Part shown: in pieces, positions 1 to 11,000 of the stretch
Layout of the letters: every line of letters begins with the position of its first letter
Numbering within the stretch: position 1 is the stretch's first letter
Source: Anthoceros angustus
Taxonomy: Eukaryota > Streptophyta > Anthocerotopsida > Anthocerotales > Anthocerotaceae
Direction: 5' to 3'
DNA: 64,000 nt
Assembly: GCA_010909165.1 (NCBI GenBank)
Contig: MU008209.1
Location: 124,001-188,000 of the forward strand
Position numbers and translations under genes: made by a program
Notes under the pieces: generated by a model
Database searches by the model: none
What the model saw: only the letters and a program-made list of their open reading frames with translations
What the model was told of the DNA's origin: nothing

Positions 1-2040
1 TAGAGGAGTCAAGTGTATGATTTTGGAAATGAGGCCAATTTCCACGGTCCGAATCGTTCTTGAGATCCGTAAAGTGGATAAAACCGCCTTGTGTGCTTAG
101 TTCGAGAACCAAGACAAGGGTGATGTTGCCATCGAGGCACCCCGCCACTCCGGTGTGACTCTTATTTGTATGGTGGATCGGAGGTTAGGCGGTCTGGAGT
201 CTGTGAGTCGCTCCCGATCAGGAGAAGACCTTCATGAATCCGGAGCAGGCGTGATAGGCGCCAACTCACTGAGGTCGATGATGGGCCGTGGCTTGGGGGC
301 TAGGCGGACGATTCCACTGTATGTCCGGGAAGATGCATGAGGTTATGGTAGGAGAATACGAGACGAGCCATTGTGCCAAGCTTGGGGGGCAAAGTTTTAG
401 GACTTCATAGAGAGCTGCATCCCGGTCTAGTTTCCCATCCCCTTTCTGGATACATGTGGAGATCTCTTTGAGTTGGTTGATGAAGGTTCAGGGCCCTTCA
501 AGCTCGAGATCTTGTAGTATTGTCTCTGCAACGCATACAGGGGTGAAAGCAGAAGGAAGGGTGAGCTCCTTCCTCACCACAGTCTTTGTCCTTGACATTC
601 GCCACCCAATAACAAGAGTGGCCAGGCCTGGCCTCTAGTTCGAGCCGGCCCTAGAAACCATTGTGGAACCCACGGTCTTGCTAGTATCTCGTTTATCCGG
701 ACGGATGGGGACTCCGTTTGAAGGAGCGAGTTGGATCGGGCGCCCTAATGGGAGGTTACCTTGAGGCATTGAGAGGGGCCAATGTTTTGCAAGTATCTTC
801 GTGCTAGGTCATTGAGTAGAGAGCGGACCTTGAGCTCGAGGAGCTCCATGGTGGTGTAGTCAGCCGAGTTCCTTTGCAAGCGTCTCCATAAAGCATTTGA
901 TCATCGAAGGAGGCTTGTGACTTGTTTTCGAAAGCTTCCAACATTGTTCGGGTCGGGTCTGCACGTGAGGGCGATAGGGGAGAAGGTGAACCCTTCTGCT
1001 CGTTCCACTTGTGGCTCTAGTGCCAACTCCCCCAATGCGGGCTCGAGAGGAGTGTGAGGGCGTCGGTAACGGGACACATAGAGTACCCTCTTCTTTTGTT
1101 GAGTGTCGATCCATCTCTCTTTCAAGACGGACAGGAGAGCCTCGGCCATGGGAAGGGGCGAGGTGGTCATTGGTCCAAAGGGGCTCAAGGTCCCAGCCTT
1201 GAGGCCTCAGCTATATACAAGGGGCGTAACCTTGGGCGGGGTCCTCCTTGGGCCTGTGGTTGTGATGCCCACCCTAGGGGAGCGTGTTGCCTTCTTGTTA
1301 TCCTTTCCCATATTGTTCTTATCTCGGGAGAGGAGGCGGGGCGGGATGAGGCGGGATCGGGAGGCTCTTGGTCCCAAGGACTCGAACTTGCCCTCCCTTC
1401 CCGCACATTTCTCGATTGGTTGCAACTCTCAAAGGGTTCTTGTCTCACCGGTCGAGAGTCCAAGGGGTTTCGGCTTGGTTGTGGGACCTTGAGTCTTGAC
1501 CCTTTCTCTTCCTTCAACTTTCATCATCTATGCTTTTTGGGGCGGTTCGTCCTTCCTCCGAGTGTGGAGTCATGTCTCACAGGGGCAGGCGTATCTACCC
1601 TGTTTGAGCACATTTCTCGATTGTTCTAGTGTCTCATATGTTTTAATAGGAGATCCTTGTTATGAGTAGTCACCCTAGATTGTTTGGGCCATCTCATCAG
1701 GAGGGAAGGGACTTCTCCTTCACTCTTATCCATGGTTCCATGTTAAGTAGTTCGGGAGACTTAGTGCGAAGCCTTGGCGCCATGTCCCGAAGAGTGCAAG
1801 CAGGCTTGGAAGAGTGCACTTCTCTCCCGGCGGGTAAACCGCAGCGTGAGTTAGCTCGTCCAAGCGAGACCAGCCAGCCAAGGAGGCGCAGACCAAGTGT
1901 ATATACGCCGGAATTGAGACTCGACACAAAGTTGGATCAAGTCAACCGTTGTTGAGCGCCAGGACATCGGCGCTAACCCCGACCCGTCACAACGCGGTCT
2001 AATCCCAACCCTCATGTTGCCTATTGGGTGAACAATCCAA
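1..2040 (-). mobile_element. LINE-type non-LTR retrotransposon remnant A (cut by the window edge)
   Basis: Minus-strand sequence homologous to the better preserved LINE copies at 8.1-11.4, 18.5-21.5 and 31.6-34.8 kb. The left part covers the start of the reverse transcriptase and continues beyond position 1. Frames are broken by many short indels and no ORF is intact. The 5' end of this family lies near the conserved ggtgaacaatcc block at about 2,025-2,037, where the inverted relatives of units 3 and 4 meet the direct copies. Confidence 0.7.
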
Positions 2041-2277
2041 TACTTGGTGAATTCTTTCAACACAATGATAGGAAGAGTTGATAAAACTCTTCGCGTATCA
2101 ACTCGATTGTTAATCATTCCGAGAATAAAATTCGTTTGCGCTTTCTAACGTCATAACGCTTTGTGGATTGGAATATGTCAACAGCTATACTCTCATTCCT
2201 ATACTCTCACTAGTAGTCATTCCGAGAGAATAAAATTAATTACGCTTCTAACGCCATAACGTTAGTGGTTGCATATC

Positions 2278-2600
2278 TCAACAAGCTGCAGCAAACGTGG
2301 CTCCATCAATGTGATGTAGTGTGACTTTGTCAAGGCCGAAATAAGAATGTGAAGTGCAAGCTGTCTTGTTTGATTCAAGAGTCGAGGCGGAAGAAGGACT
2401 AGAAGGCCGTTGTACAATGCCATCCACTATGCCAAGCAAGTCACGAGTGTTGAGCATGGGCAAGCGACGCTTGCTCCATATCTCAAACTTTGTGCCGTCA
2501 AATAGTCTTTTCTTTGAATTTAAGTAAAATTCATATAATTAATAATTGGTGTAGGTGGCATCGTCATAGGAGAGGACGTCGATGCCATTGTTGATGATCA
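2278..2600 (-). mobile_element. Ty1/copia gag N-terminal remnant, unit 1
   Basis: Minus-strand translation gives a motif string like RDLLGIVDGIVQRPSSPS followed in another frame by DKVTLHHIDGA. This is the usual start of copia Gag (UBN2-type: W..R....L..KDLWGIVDG ... LHHIDGA). A ~108-bp duplicated AT-rich block (near 2,115 and 2,220) and a 9-bp-arm hairpin around 2,067-2,095 lie at its left. No protease, integrase or RT follows, so this is only an element end. Confidence 0.6.
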
Positions 2601-3230
2601 AGCTATAATATGATAATATAAAAGAAGTTTATGACCAGAGAAGGCGTCTAATATAGTTATATAAAAAGCTTGATAAGCAAAATTACTATGAAAACAAAGA
2701 TTAAAGTCAAATAGCCCGATTGAACTATGCCCACGATCACTTGGGGCAAGATTGTAGCAAAGTCTTTGACTGCGTGTGAGTGATTGCACCAACTCGGCGG
2801 CGAAGATGATCCCAAAGATGGCGACACTCCAATTGGAATGTTCAACTCTTGAGCGATGCACTTGCTTGCTCATAAAGATAGCCCAGTGGCGATGTTGTCA
2901 AATAGTCATTCCAATGGATGGATCAAAGAGACGTTGCTATGAGCGCTTAGGCGCCAAGCGTTATCCACATGGTAACTTTTCTAATACGTCTAGCTTCAAA
3001 TTCGAAACTAAAGGATCAATAGGCCATGCTTTAGTTTGAATTCGTACTGAAAATCAAAATCAAATGAGCTTTTACCCTTTTGTTCCATACGAGATTTCTA
3101 TTTTCGTTGAGCTCAAAAGGATTTCTATCTTAGGACACCTCGTTGGTCCGATTTGGCTGGCGCGACACATGTGTTCGGCACATATGTTAAAAGATAACGC
3201 GCAAGAAGCACGCCTTAAGATCGGAAGCGG
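2600..3230. other. AT-rich spacer without a gene, unit 1
   Basis: No supported coding frame. The sequence recurs in all units (11,990-12,610; 25,110-25,740; 37,720-38,396), mostly with small indels. It lies between the copia gag remnant and the BAHD promoter, so it may be the copia 5' end/LTR or old promoter DNA. Confidence 0.5.
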
Positions 3231-3352
3231 GGTAAAGCCCGCCTCCACCTCATGGAATAAATAAAATAACGTTAAAAGTAGTGGTAAGGGGCAAAGCCCC
3301 GCACCACCTCATGAAATAAATAAAATAACGTTACAAATAGTGGTATTTCACT
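3228..3352. repeat. 62-bp tandem repeat with GGGGCAAAGCCCC hairpin, unit 1 (2 copies)
   Basis: Two monomers of the type GGGG(C/T)AAAGCCCCGC...CACCTCATG(G/A)AATAAATAAAATAACGTT. Each starts with a self-complementary GGGG...CCCC stem. The array sits about 440-560 bp upstream of the BAHD-derived ATG. Confidence 0.8.
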
Positions 3353-3985
3353 TGCGCCTACGGCTCCCACTTATTCTACACCTCTTAAAGTCATTTCGCA
3401 ATGATTGCATGCCGCCATGCCTTCGTTTTATATTACCCTGTGAGCTCAAGGGTTTTCAGAGACGGCGCCTGTTGGGAATACCCTGCAAGAGGACGACCTA
3501 GTTTGCACACTCGCATAAGAACGTCCAATCGTTGGACCGGAAACCGCGGTGAAACCACGGGAGAAACTAGGAGAGGCAACTTCGAATACGTTAACAGGAA
3601 ACTACGAAGAGGCATGGAGAGAGACCAAATCAGAAACGTGCCACAGGAACTTCGTGGAATAACAGGACGGATAGAAGGACACGACGGAGGAGAGCTTACA
3701 AATTGCAGCCTAGCAAGTGTAGGAAGGAGGAGGTTGAATTGTAGAGTGCATCATTCATCGCTGCAGATCGAGTCGCCGATCGGAGCGGACAACATGACGC
3801 GCATCAACTACTTCGCGGAGCCATCTGAATCGGAGGCCAATGCACTCCGTTTCACGCTCCGGGAGGTGTGCTACGTCTTCCAGATAGAAGAGGGGTCTGA
3901 AAGAGGTTGTAGTGACCGCCGTCTTGGTTCGTGTGACTTGGTGGACTCATCGTTTCGGACACAAATTTGCGTTAAGTATGACTGA
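3353..3985 (+). pseudogene. BAHD acyltransferase promoter/5' copy fused to foreign sequence, unit 1
   Basis: From 3,353 to 3,876 the sequence matches the promoter, 5'UTR and first 28 codons of the intact BAHD gene at 39,028 (start MTRINYFAEP, ATG at 3,794). After the shared ctacgt at 3,871-3,876 it switches to unrelated DNA, giving a chimeric 63-codon ORF ending at 3,985. The HXXXD and DFGWG motifs are absent, so no acyltransferase can be made. An upstream ATG at 3,401 is in frame with this start here and in unit 3, but the frame is interrupted in unit 4; I take it as 5'UTR. Confidence 0.8.
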
Positions 3986-4256
3986 AAATTGAGAGATTCT
4001 TTCGAGAGATCCTTCGTCTGGCCATGAACGTCCCGACCGTTGGGCTTCAGGTGTCTCGTGCTTACATGACGAACGCAAGGTTTCTGATAGTCTCCTACAT
4101 CTGGGTCGTGTGAAATAATCCAGCCAGGCAGGCGAGGTGTTTCTGGTGCCCACCTACGACATCGATCTCTTCTGGCACGCACATCAGCTGAGTCCTGTGG
4201 CTTATCAGGCTGACACGACGGCGATTTTGGGAAGAATCTTCAACCACGATGACACT
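3986..4256 (+). pseudogene. GRDP-like (DUF1399) gene fragment, truncated, unit 1
   Basis: Plus-strand frame contains VPTYDIDLFWHAHQLSPVAY, the hallmark of glycine-rich-domain proteins of plants (PF07173: VPT.DIDL.WH.HQL.P..Y). It stops at 4,256, where 1.5 kb present in units 2 and 3 is missing. No start codon and no intact frame. A plant GRDP normally has several hundred residues, so this is a small remnant. Confidence 0.65.
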
Positions 4257-6777
4257 GACGAAACCAGACCCAAAAGTCGTCGAACTGTGTCGATTCCAGC
4301 CAGGTAGTTAGGACTTGGAAATCTTGCAGGAGTTTTGTGTCCACTCTCGGGAGTTGTGCTGCCATGACCATGAACCAGGTCCAAAATCTAAAACGGCACA
4401 TGAAAAGCACAGAAATGACAAAGAGTAGGGAACCATTAGCATGGCGAGGAGACACCATGTGGGCTGGTTTTCGGCTTCTCAAGAAGGACGGCATGCTCAG
4501 CAAGCTCACGGCCTCCAAGCAAATTGGCGCACTGTCTATCTCGTGGAAGGAGCTGCTGGCTTCTCCAACCTTATCATTTGACAAGAGTTTTCCACTTTTG
4601 TCACCTAGACCAGGCGGAGGAGACTTGAAACCTGCTGCTCAGCGTCTTTCAGTCTCTGTGACTCCACCGACGAAAGGGCCATACCATCTTCGAACGGAAG
4701 CTCTGAGGCATGCCACGGATGATGATGGGCTTACTGTCATTTCCGGCCATCCATCATCAGGAATTCTCAAAAGGGTAGATGGATCCTGTTGTGCAATATG
4801 CTCATTCCTTTCTCCCACCAGAAATCTATGTACCTGCTTTTTCACCTCCATAGTCGCCACAGCAGGTTTCTTGCTAGCTCCTGCTACCATTCTTTGTGTT
4901 TCAATCCTGTCTACAACGGTCCACATACCTGCATCTGCATAGGCGTTAGCCATGAGCACATATGCTGACGCCCGCTGAGGGTCCAGCCTAACAATGCTTT
5001 CCAAACACCACATCGCCTCTCTATATCCCCGTGACTTTTGCAGGCATTCAACAAAGACCTTAAGCCCACAACATTACTTTGGCCCTCACATGACAACAGC
5101 ATCTTCTCAGCCTCATCTAAATGGCCCGCACGCCCAAGAAGATCAATCATGCAATTGTAATGCTCAATAGTAGGTTCGATGCCATGCTGTTCAGCCATGG
5201 AATCGAAGTGCCGACCCCCTGGACCAGTCCCTCATGACTGCATGCTGCTAGAAGACAAATAAAAGTAGCACCATCAGGCTGAATGCCATCAACTAACATC
5301 TCCTCAAAACAAGCTAGGGCATTCTGACCATCGTCACAAATACCATACCCAGATATCAGGGCATTCCATGTGACCACATCCTTGGTGTTCAAGCTGTCAA
5401 AAACCTGGCGTGCATCTTCTAGTTCGCCACATTTTGTATACATGTCCACAAGGCAGTCACCCAACACTACGTCATCTAGCAGTCCTCTCTCAACAATCTG
5501 TGAGTGCTGCTTGCCCTTCTGTAAGGCACCAGTGCTTGCACAGGCCTTCAGAAGGCAAGAAACCTACAATGGTCAGCCAAAATCAGGCCCTCCTTCTCCA
5601 TTTGCCCATACAGACCAAGCGCCTCATGTCCAAGACCTTGCTGGGCATACCCAGCAATCAATGCCGTCCAAGTCACCACATTCTTAGTCGCCATGCTGTA
5701 GAATACCTGGCGTGCATCTTCCAGTTCACCACATCTTACATACCCATCAATCAAAGCATTCCATGTCACCACATCCTTTGTGTTCATGCTGTCAAAAACA
5801 TCGCATGCATCTTTCGGTTCGCCACATTTTTGCATACATGTCCACCAGGAAGGTACCAACGAACAAATTGAGAGGAATGCCACTGATACATCAAAGTGCA
5901 CCTTTCAGACTCCAAGTCAGCGGCAAATGCACAAGCTTGAAGGGCTGCTATGAAGACGCGAGCATCCGCTTTCACTCCTGACCTACGCATCTCATGGTAC
6001 AGTTGTATGGCCTCACCAGGCTTCCCATGCTTGGAGTAGGCAGAGATGATGGAAAACCACATGAAGGCATCTGGTTTAATTGCCCACCCTGGTGAACACA
6101 TCCATGGCCTCCTCTAGTCTACCTCCACGTGCATACATGCGCAAGATATGGTTCCCTCAAGTATGCATCCGACTCGTACCCGAGGTTAATAGTGAGGTCA
6201 TGAACTCGTCGCCCTAAAACAAGATCCTTCTTAGCTGTACACAGTTCCAGCAGAGTGTAAACCAGAGACCGAAATAGCAAAGTCTGTCAGCGCCAGAGAA
6301 TCCAGGGCTCCAACGGCCTCCAAAGCTTCCCATGCTGACATGACGTGCTCACGGTTACAGCAGTGACGACGCCCATTTCCGATTCTTCACGACTGCCAGG
6401 TTCAGGCTTATCCGGAGACCTGGACTCGGAGGAAGAGGTACCATGACCCATCAGCATATCTAAGGGAACGAGCTACTCATCAACCCAACCTGGCTTAAAC
6501 CTGTTTACCCACAGCACCTCCCCGGACCCGCCATCGCTGGATACCCGTCTCCACCCACGTATTCTCTCGCAAATGGAAATGCTCGGCTCCTTACACTGCT
6601 GCACCTGGAGGCTTGCTTGTTTGCCGGGAGATGAGCCCCTGAGGTGAGGTGAGCGGGAGCTCCTCGTACAACCCCTGTCCACACACCAATTTGTTGGGTC
6701 CACAGGAGTCCCCGCCGTCGCATCGCCTGATCAGCCTGAGCGAGAACTGACACGCCGCAAGGCAATTGCAAGTGCAA
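4257..6777 (-). pseudogene. PLS-type PPR protein pseudogene, unit 1
   Basis: On the minus strand, consecutive fragments in different frames give PPR repeats (CGELEDARQVFDS, DVVTWNALISGY) and a C-terminal E-like part (YVLMANAYADAGMW, then EVKKQVHRFLVGE). Such proteins bind organellar RNA; the family normally continues into E+/DYW for C-to-U editing, but I see no HxE or CxxC of a DYW domain here. At least five frameshifts break the copy. Two of them, near 6,085 and 6,150, lie at sites also disrupted in units 2 and 3. An upstream open stretch (6,505-6,777) is conserved in all copies and may be the N-terminal region, but no ATG begins it. Confidence 0.8.
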
Positions 6778-6886
6778 ATGGCGAACAGAATGGAGATTGC
6801 GGAGTGGCTTTCGAGCTACCTTGAGAATGAACTATCTTAGTGGCTTTCGAGCTACGTTGAAAATGAACTATCTTACCTTTCTATAA

Positions 6887-7220
6887 CCATGGATTACTGC
6901 AGTGGTATGTCTAGGTGCGTAGGGTGGATAGGTTTCGGGTTCATACCTCACAATCCCCCATCATTTTAAGGGTCCCCACCACACTCGGATATGCTAGAGC
7001 CGTCAGATCCGGACGGGGTTGGGACTTGACGGACCTGTTACCGCTAGGGCTGAACGGAACCAGGATCGGACGGAGCCGTTGGGACGGAACAGGCTCCTTA
7101 GGACTGAATGGGACCAACCATGGATTATTCCAGTGGTTTGTCTAGGTGCGTAGGGTGGATAGGTTTTGGGTTCATACCTCACAATCCCCTCTTATCATTT
7201 TAAGGGTCCCCACCACACTA
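6887..7220. repeat. 231-bp-spaced direct repeat pair, unit 1
   Basis: The block ccatggatta...gtctaggtgcgtagggtggatagg...catcattttaagggtccccaccacact occurs at 6,887 and again at 7,118. The same pair is upstream of the PPR copies in units 2 and 3. It could be a small non-autonomous element or a local duplication; no coding frame is supported. Confidence 0.75.
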
Positions 7221-7344
7221 GATATGAATTATTCATTAAGGATTAAAATTATTAAGTTAAGAATTCAAATTATCCATTAAGAAATACCCGACCTCATCCT
7301 AAATCCGCACCAATCAAGGTATGGCTTGAACCTAGAAACAATGT

Positions 7345-8050
7345 CTTTCTAACCGTTGTTTTGAAAGCGTTGTTTTGGAGCGTTGTTTTGGAGCGTTGTT
7401 TTGGAGCGTTGTTTTGGAGCGTTGTTTTGGAGCCGTTATTTTGGAGCGTTGTTTTGGAGCGTTGTTTTGGAGCGTTGTTTTGGGCGTTGTTTTGGAGCGT
7501 TGTTTTGAGCGTTGTTTTGGAGCGTTGTTTTGGAGTGCCCAAATGATGAAACCGGCCGTGTTCGGATGCAAAATGTAGTAGTGAAACCGCCGTCGTGTTC
7601 GGATGCAAAAATGTAATAAAGCCCTTTTTTTGCAAAATGTAGTAGTGAAAGCGTTGTTTTTGCAAAATGTAGTGAAAGTTGTTTCGGGTGCAAATAGTAG
7701 TGAAAGCGGAGTTGTTTTCGAGTGCAAAATGTAGTAGTGAAAGGGCTGCTTTGGGGTGCAAAAGGTAATCGAAAGCGGCCGCTATTTTCGGTGCAAAAGG
7801 TAGCGGTGGCGCCATTGTTTTCGAATGTAGTGAAAAATTATTTTCATGTGCAAAATGTAGTAGTGAAAGCAGCTTTGATTTTAAAGAAAAGGTAGTAGTA
7901 AAAGTGGCCGTTGTTTGTGAAAGGTAGTAAAAAGTGGCCGTTGTTTTCGGGTGCAAAAGGTAGTAGTGAAAGCGGCCGTTTGTTTTGGGGTGCAAAATGT
8001 AGTAGTGAAAGCGGTCGTTGTTTTCGGATGCAAAATGTAGTAGTGAAGCG
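7345..8050. repeat. Compound minisatellite (15 bp and 38 bp), unit 1
   Basis: Two linked arrays. At 7,365-7,535 is a roughly 15-bp motif (gcgttgttttggagc) repeated about a dozen times. At 7,540-8,050 is a 38-bp motif containing gcaaaatgtagtagtgaaag and cggccgttgttttcgg, repeated with many indels. It abuts the 3' part of the LINE RT on the minus strand. Copy number differs strongly among units (far shorter in units 2 and 3). Confidence 0.9.
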
Positions 8051-11000
8051 GCCGTGCGGGGAAGCTGCAGAACGCGCTTGCCTTGTACATAGAGTTCTCC
8101 TTGGAGCTCGGATCCATGCGCCTTCAATCCTCACTATCCGCACTTTGTTATTTCGAATTCCATTCCCACCTAGTCGTAGTAGGCGGACTTCCGAAGGACC
8201 ATTACTTGGATGTCGCTCCAAGTACTGGAAATTTGAGCCCATTATCCACATAGTCCACCCCGTGGATCGCGATATCCATCGAATCGGGCAGCCTGCTCCA
8301 CCCATTTGGAGGGTGTCCGCCGAATGTGAGTAGAGTGGAGGTTCTTTGGGGATACCTCGTGAGATGAGGATTTCATTGGAGTGCTTTGGCCCTTGACGAG
8401 ACGCATCACGCCGCCGGACGGTCTCAAACCACATAGCTTTGAGCGAGGGGTGGAGAGGGTATCCTCGCGATCTATCGCGACCTATCACGCACGAGCGTGA
8501 GGCGGTATCCCTCGCGACGGCGTGAGAGGGCTTATAGTGTTCCCTTGGGGATGCCACGAGATATGAGGATCTCCTCCGAGGTATTTTGGCCTTTGAGGAG
8601 GCGCATCTTGCCTCGACGGTTTCAAGCTATTTGATCTTGAGCGATGAGTGTAGAAGGGTCAAGTGTATGATTTTAGAAATGAGGCCAATTTCAACTCAAT
8701 GCGCTTTTGAGATCCGTAAAGTAGACAAAAACCGCCTTGTGTGCTCGGCGGGTGTGTTTGAGAACCAGGGCAAGGGTGATGTTGCCATCGAGGCACCCTG
8801 CCACTCCGGGTGTGACTCTTATTTGTATGGTGGACCGGAGGTTGAAGAGGTCTATGTCGTTGTGAGTCGCTACCGCGATCAGGCTGGAGAATACCTTCAT
8901 GAATACTAGGAGCAGCGTGATAAGGCACCACCTCTGAGGTCTGATGAGGGCCTGGGGGCTGAGGCTGCGGCCAGATGTCCCCACTATGGGAATATGAGGG
9001 TTATTTGGTAGGAGAATACGACGTAGCCATTGTGTGTCAAGCTTGGGGCAAAGTTTTAGGACTTCATAGGAGAGCTGCCACCCGGTCCTCGTTCCCTCGT
9101 GACTAATGTGAGAGGGCTTATAGTGTTCACTTGGTGGATGCCACGAGATATGAGGATCTCCTCCGAGGTGTTTTGGCCTTTGAGGAGGCATCTTCCTCCT
9201 CGATCGGTTTCAAGCTATCCGATCTTGAGAGATGAGTGTAGAGGAGTCAAGTGTATGATTTTGGAAATGAGGCCAATTTCCACAGTCCCGAATGCGTTCT
9301 TGAGATCTGTAAAGTGGATAAAAACCGCCTTGTATGCTTAGCGGGCGTGTTCGAGAACCAAGACAAGGGTGATGTTGCCATCGAGGCACCCTGCCACTCC
9401 GGGTGTGACTCTTATTTGTATGGTGGATCGGAGGTTGAAGCGGTCTAGATCGTTGTGAGTCGCTCCCGCGATCAGGCTGGAGAAGACCTTCATGAATACC
9501 GGGAGCAGCGTGATAGGGCGCCAACTCTGAGGTCTGATGATGGGCCGCCGTGGCTTGGGGGCTAGGCGGACGATTCCCACTTTGAATGTCGGGAAGATGC
9601 GGCATGAGGTTATTTGGTAGGAGAATACGAGACGTAGCCATTGTGCCAAGCTTGGGGGGCAAAGTTTTAGGACTTCATAAGAGAGCTGCTCGTACCCTGG
9701 TCCTAGTTTCCCATCCCCTTTCGATACATGTGAGATCTCTTTAAGAGTTGGTGTGAAGGCTGGTTCTAAGGGCCCTTCACGGCTCCAGAGATCTTGTAGT
9801 ATTGTCTCGGCTGCAACGCCCTGGGGGGTGAAACCGACGGGGAAGGGGGTGAGCTCCTTCTCGGTCTGGTGCTGTCCTTGACATTGCGCCACCCAATATT
9901 CGGCAAGAGTGGCCATGTCCGCCTCTAGTTCGGGGGCCGTTTCGGCGGCCGGCCTAGAGAGCCATTTGTGGAACCTGCCACGGTCTTGCTAGTATCTCTC
10001 GTTATCTGGACTGTGGACCTGGTTTGAAGGAGCGAGTTCGGATCGCGTCCCTCGGAGGTTACCTTGAGGCATTGAGAGGGGCCAATGTTTGACCTGCAGT
10101 ATCTTCGGAGGTCATTGAGTAGAGAGCGGACCTTGAGCTCGAGGGAGCTCCATGGTGGTGTAGTCAGTTCCTTTGCGTCTCCATAAAGTATTTGATCATC
10201 GAGGAGGCTTGTGACTTGTTTTCGAAAGCTTCGAACATTGTTCGGTCAGATGCGTGAGGGCGATAGGGGAGAAGGTGAACCTTTCTGCTCGTTTCACTAG
10301 TGGCTCTAGTGCCAACTGCCCCAATGCGGGCTCGAGGGGTGAGGCGTCGTGAACACATAGAGTACCTCTTCTTTTGTTGAGTGTGTCGAGTGGTCCATTT
10401 CTCTTTTTGAGACGGGCGGGGAAAGCCTCGGTCATGGGAGGGGGTTGGCGAGGTGGTCATTGGTCCAAAGGGGGCTCAAGGTCCTAGGCCTTGAGGCCTC
10501 GTGGCTATATACAATAGGTGCATGACCTTGGGCGGGGTCCTCCCTGGGGCCTTGCGTGTAGTCGTGGTGCCCCACCCTGGGGAGAGGGGGGAGCGTGTTG
10601 CCTTCTTGTTATCCTTTCCCATATTGCTCTTATCTCGGGAGAGGAGGCGGGGCGGGCGGGATCGGGATCGGGAGGCTCTTGGTCCCAAGGACTCAGAACT
10701 TGCCTCTCCCCTTCCTGTCACATTTCTCGATTGGTTATATGTGCAACTCTCAAAGGGTTCTTGTCTCGGCTGGTCGAGAGTCCAAGGGGTTTCGGGTCTT
10801 GGTTGTGGGACCTTGAGTCTTGACCCCTTTCTCTCTTCCTTCAACTTTCATCATCTATGCTTTTTGGGTTCGTCCTTCCTCCGAGTGTGGAGTCATGTTA
10901 CGTCTTGCATGGGGGCAAGGCATTCTTACTCCTAGCACATTTCTCGATTGTTCTAGTGTCTCGTATGTTTTAATAGGAGATCCTTGTTCTCAGTAGTCAC

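Larger units (their letters stand above)
1..9238. repeat. Tandem segmental duplication, unit 1
   Basis: First of four head-to-tail copies of one composite segment; the same landmark (tagaggagtcaagtgtatga) recurs at 9,239, 19,694 and 32,872. Order inside: LINE remnant, copia gag remnant, hairpin repeat, BAHD 5' copy, truncated GRDP fragment, PPR pseudogene, 231-bp direct repeat, minisatellite, RT 3' part. It is the shortest full unit because about 1.5 kb is missing at 4,256. Its first ~0.8 kb is almost identical to the start of unit 3, including small deletions absent from units 2 and 4. Confidence 0.9.

Noticed and set aside
4257-4640. DYW domain at the 3' end of the array PPR copies
   Set aside because: An AEHAVLLE-like string in one frame looked like HxE, but no CxxCH or CSC motif follows.
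7540-8050. CRISPR-like array of 38-bp repeats
   Set aside because: No unique spacers between repeats, eukaryotic context, no cas genes; it is a minisatellite.
7294-8127. 277-codon minus-strand ORF
   Set aside because: Mostly translation of the 38-bp and 15-bp minisatellites (repeated SLLHFA/FTTTFC and KTTLQNNAP strings).
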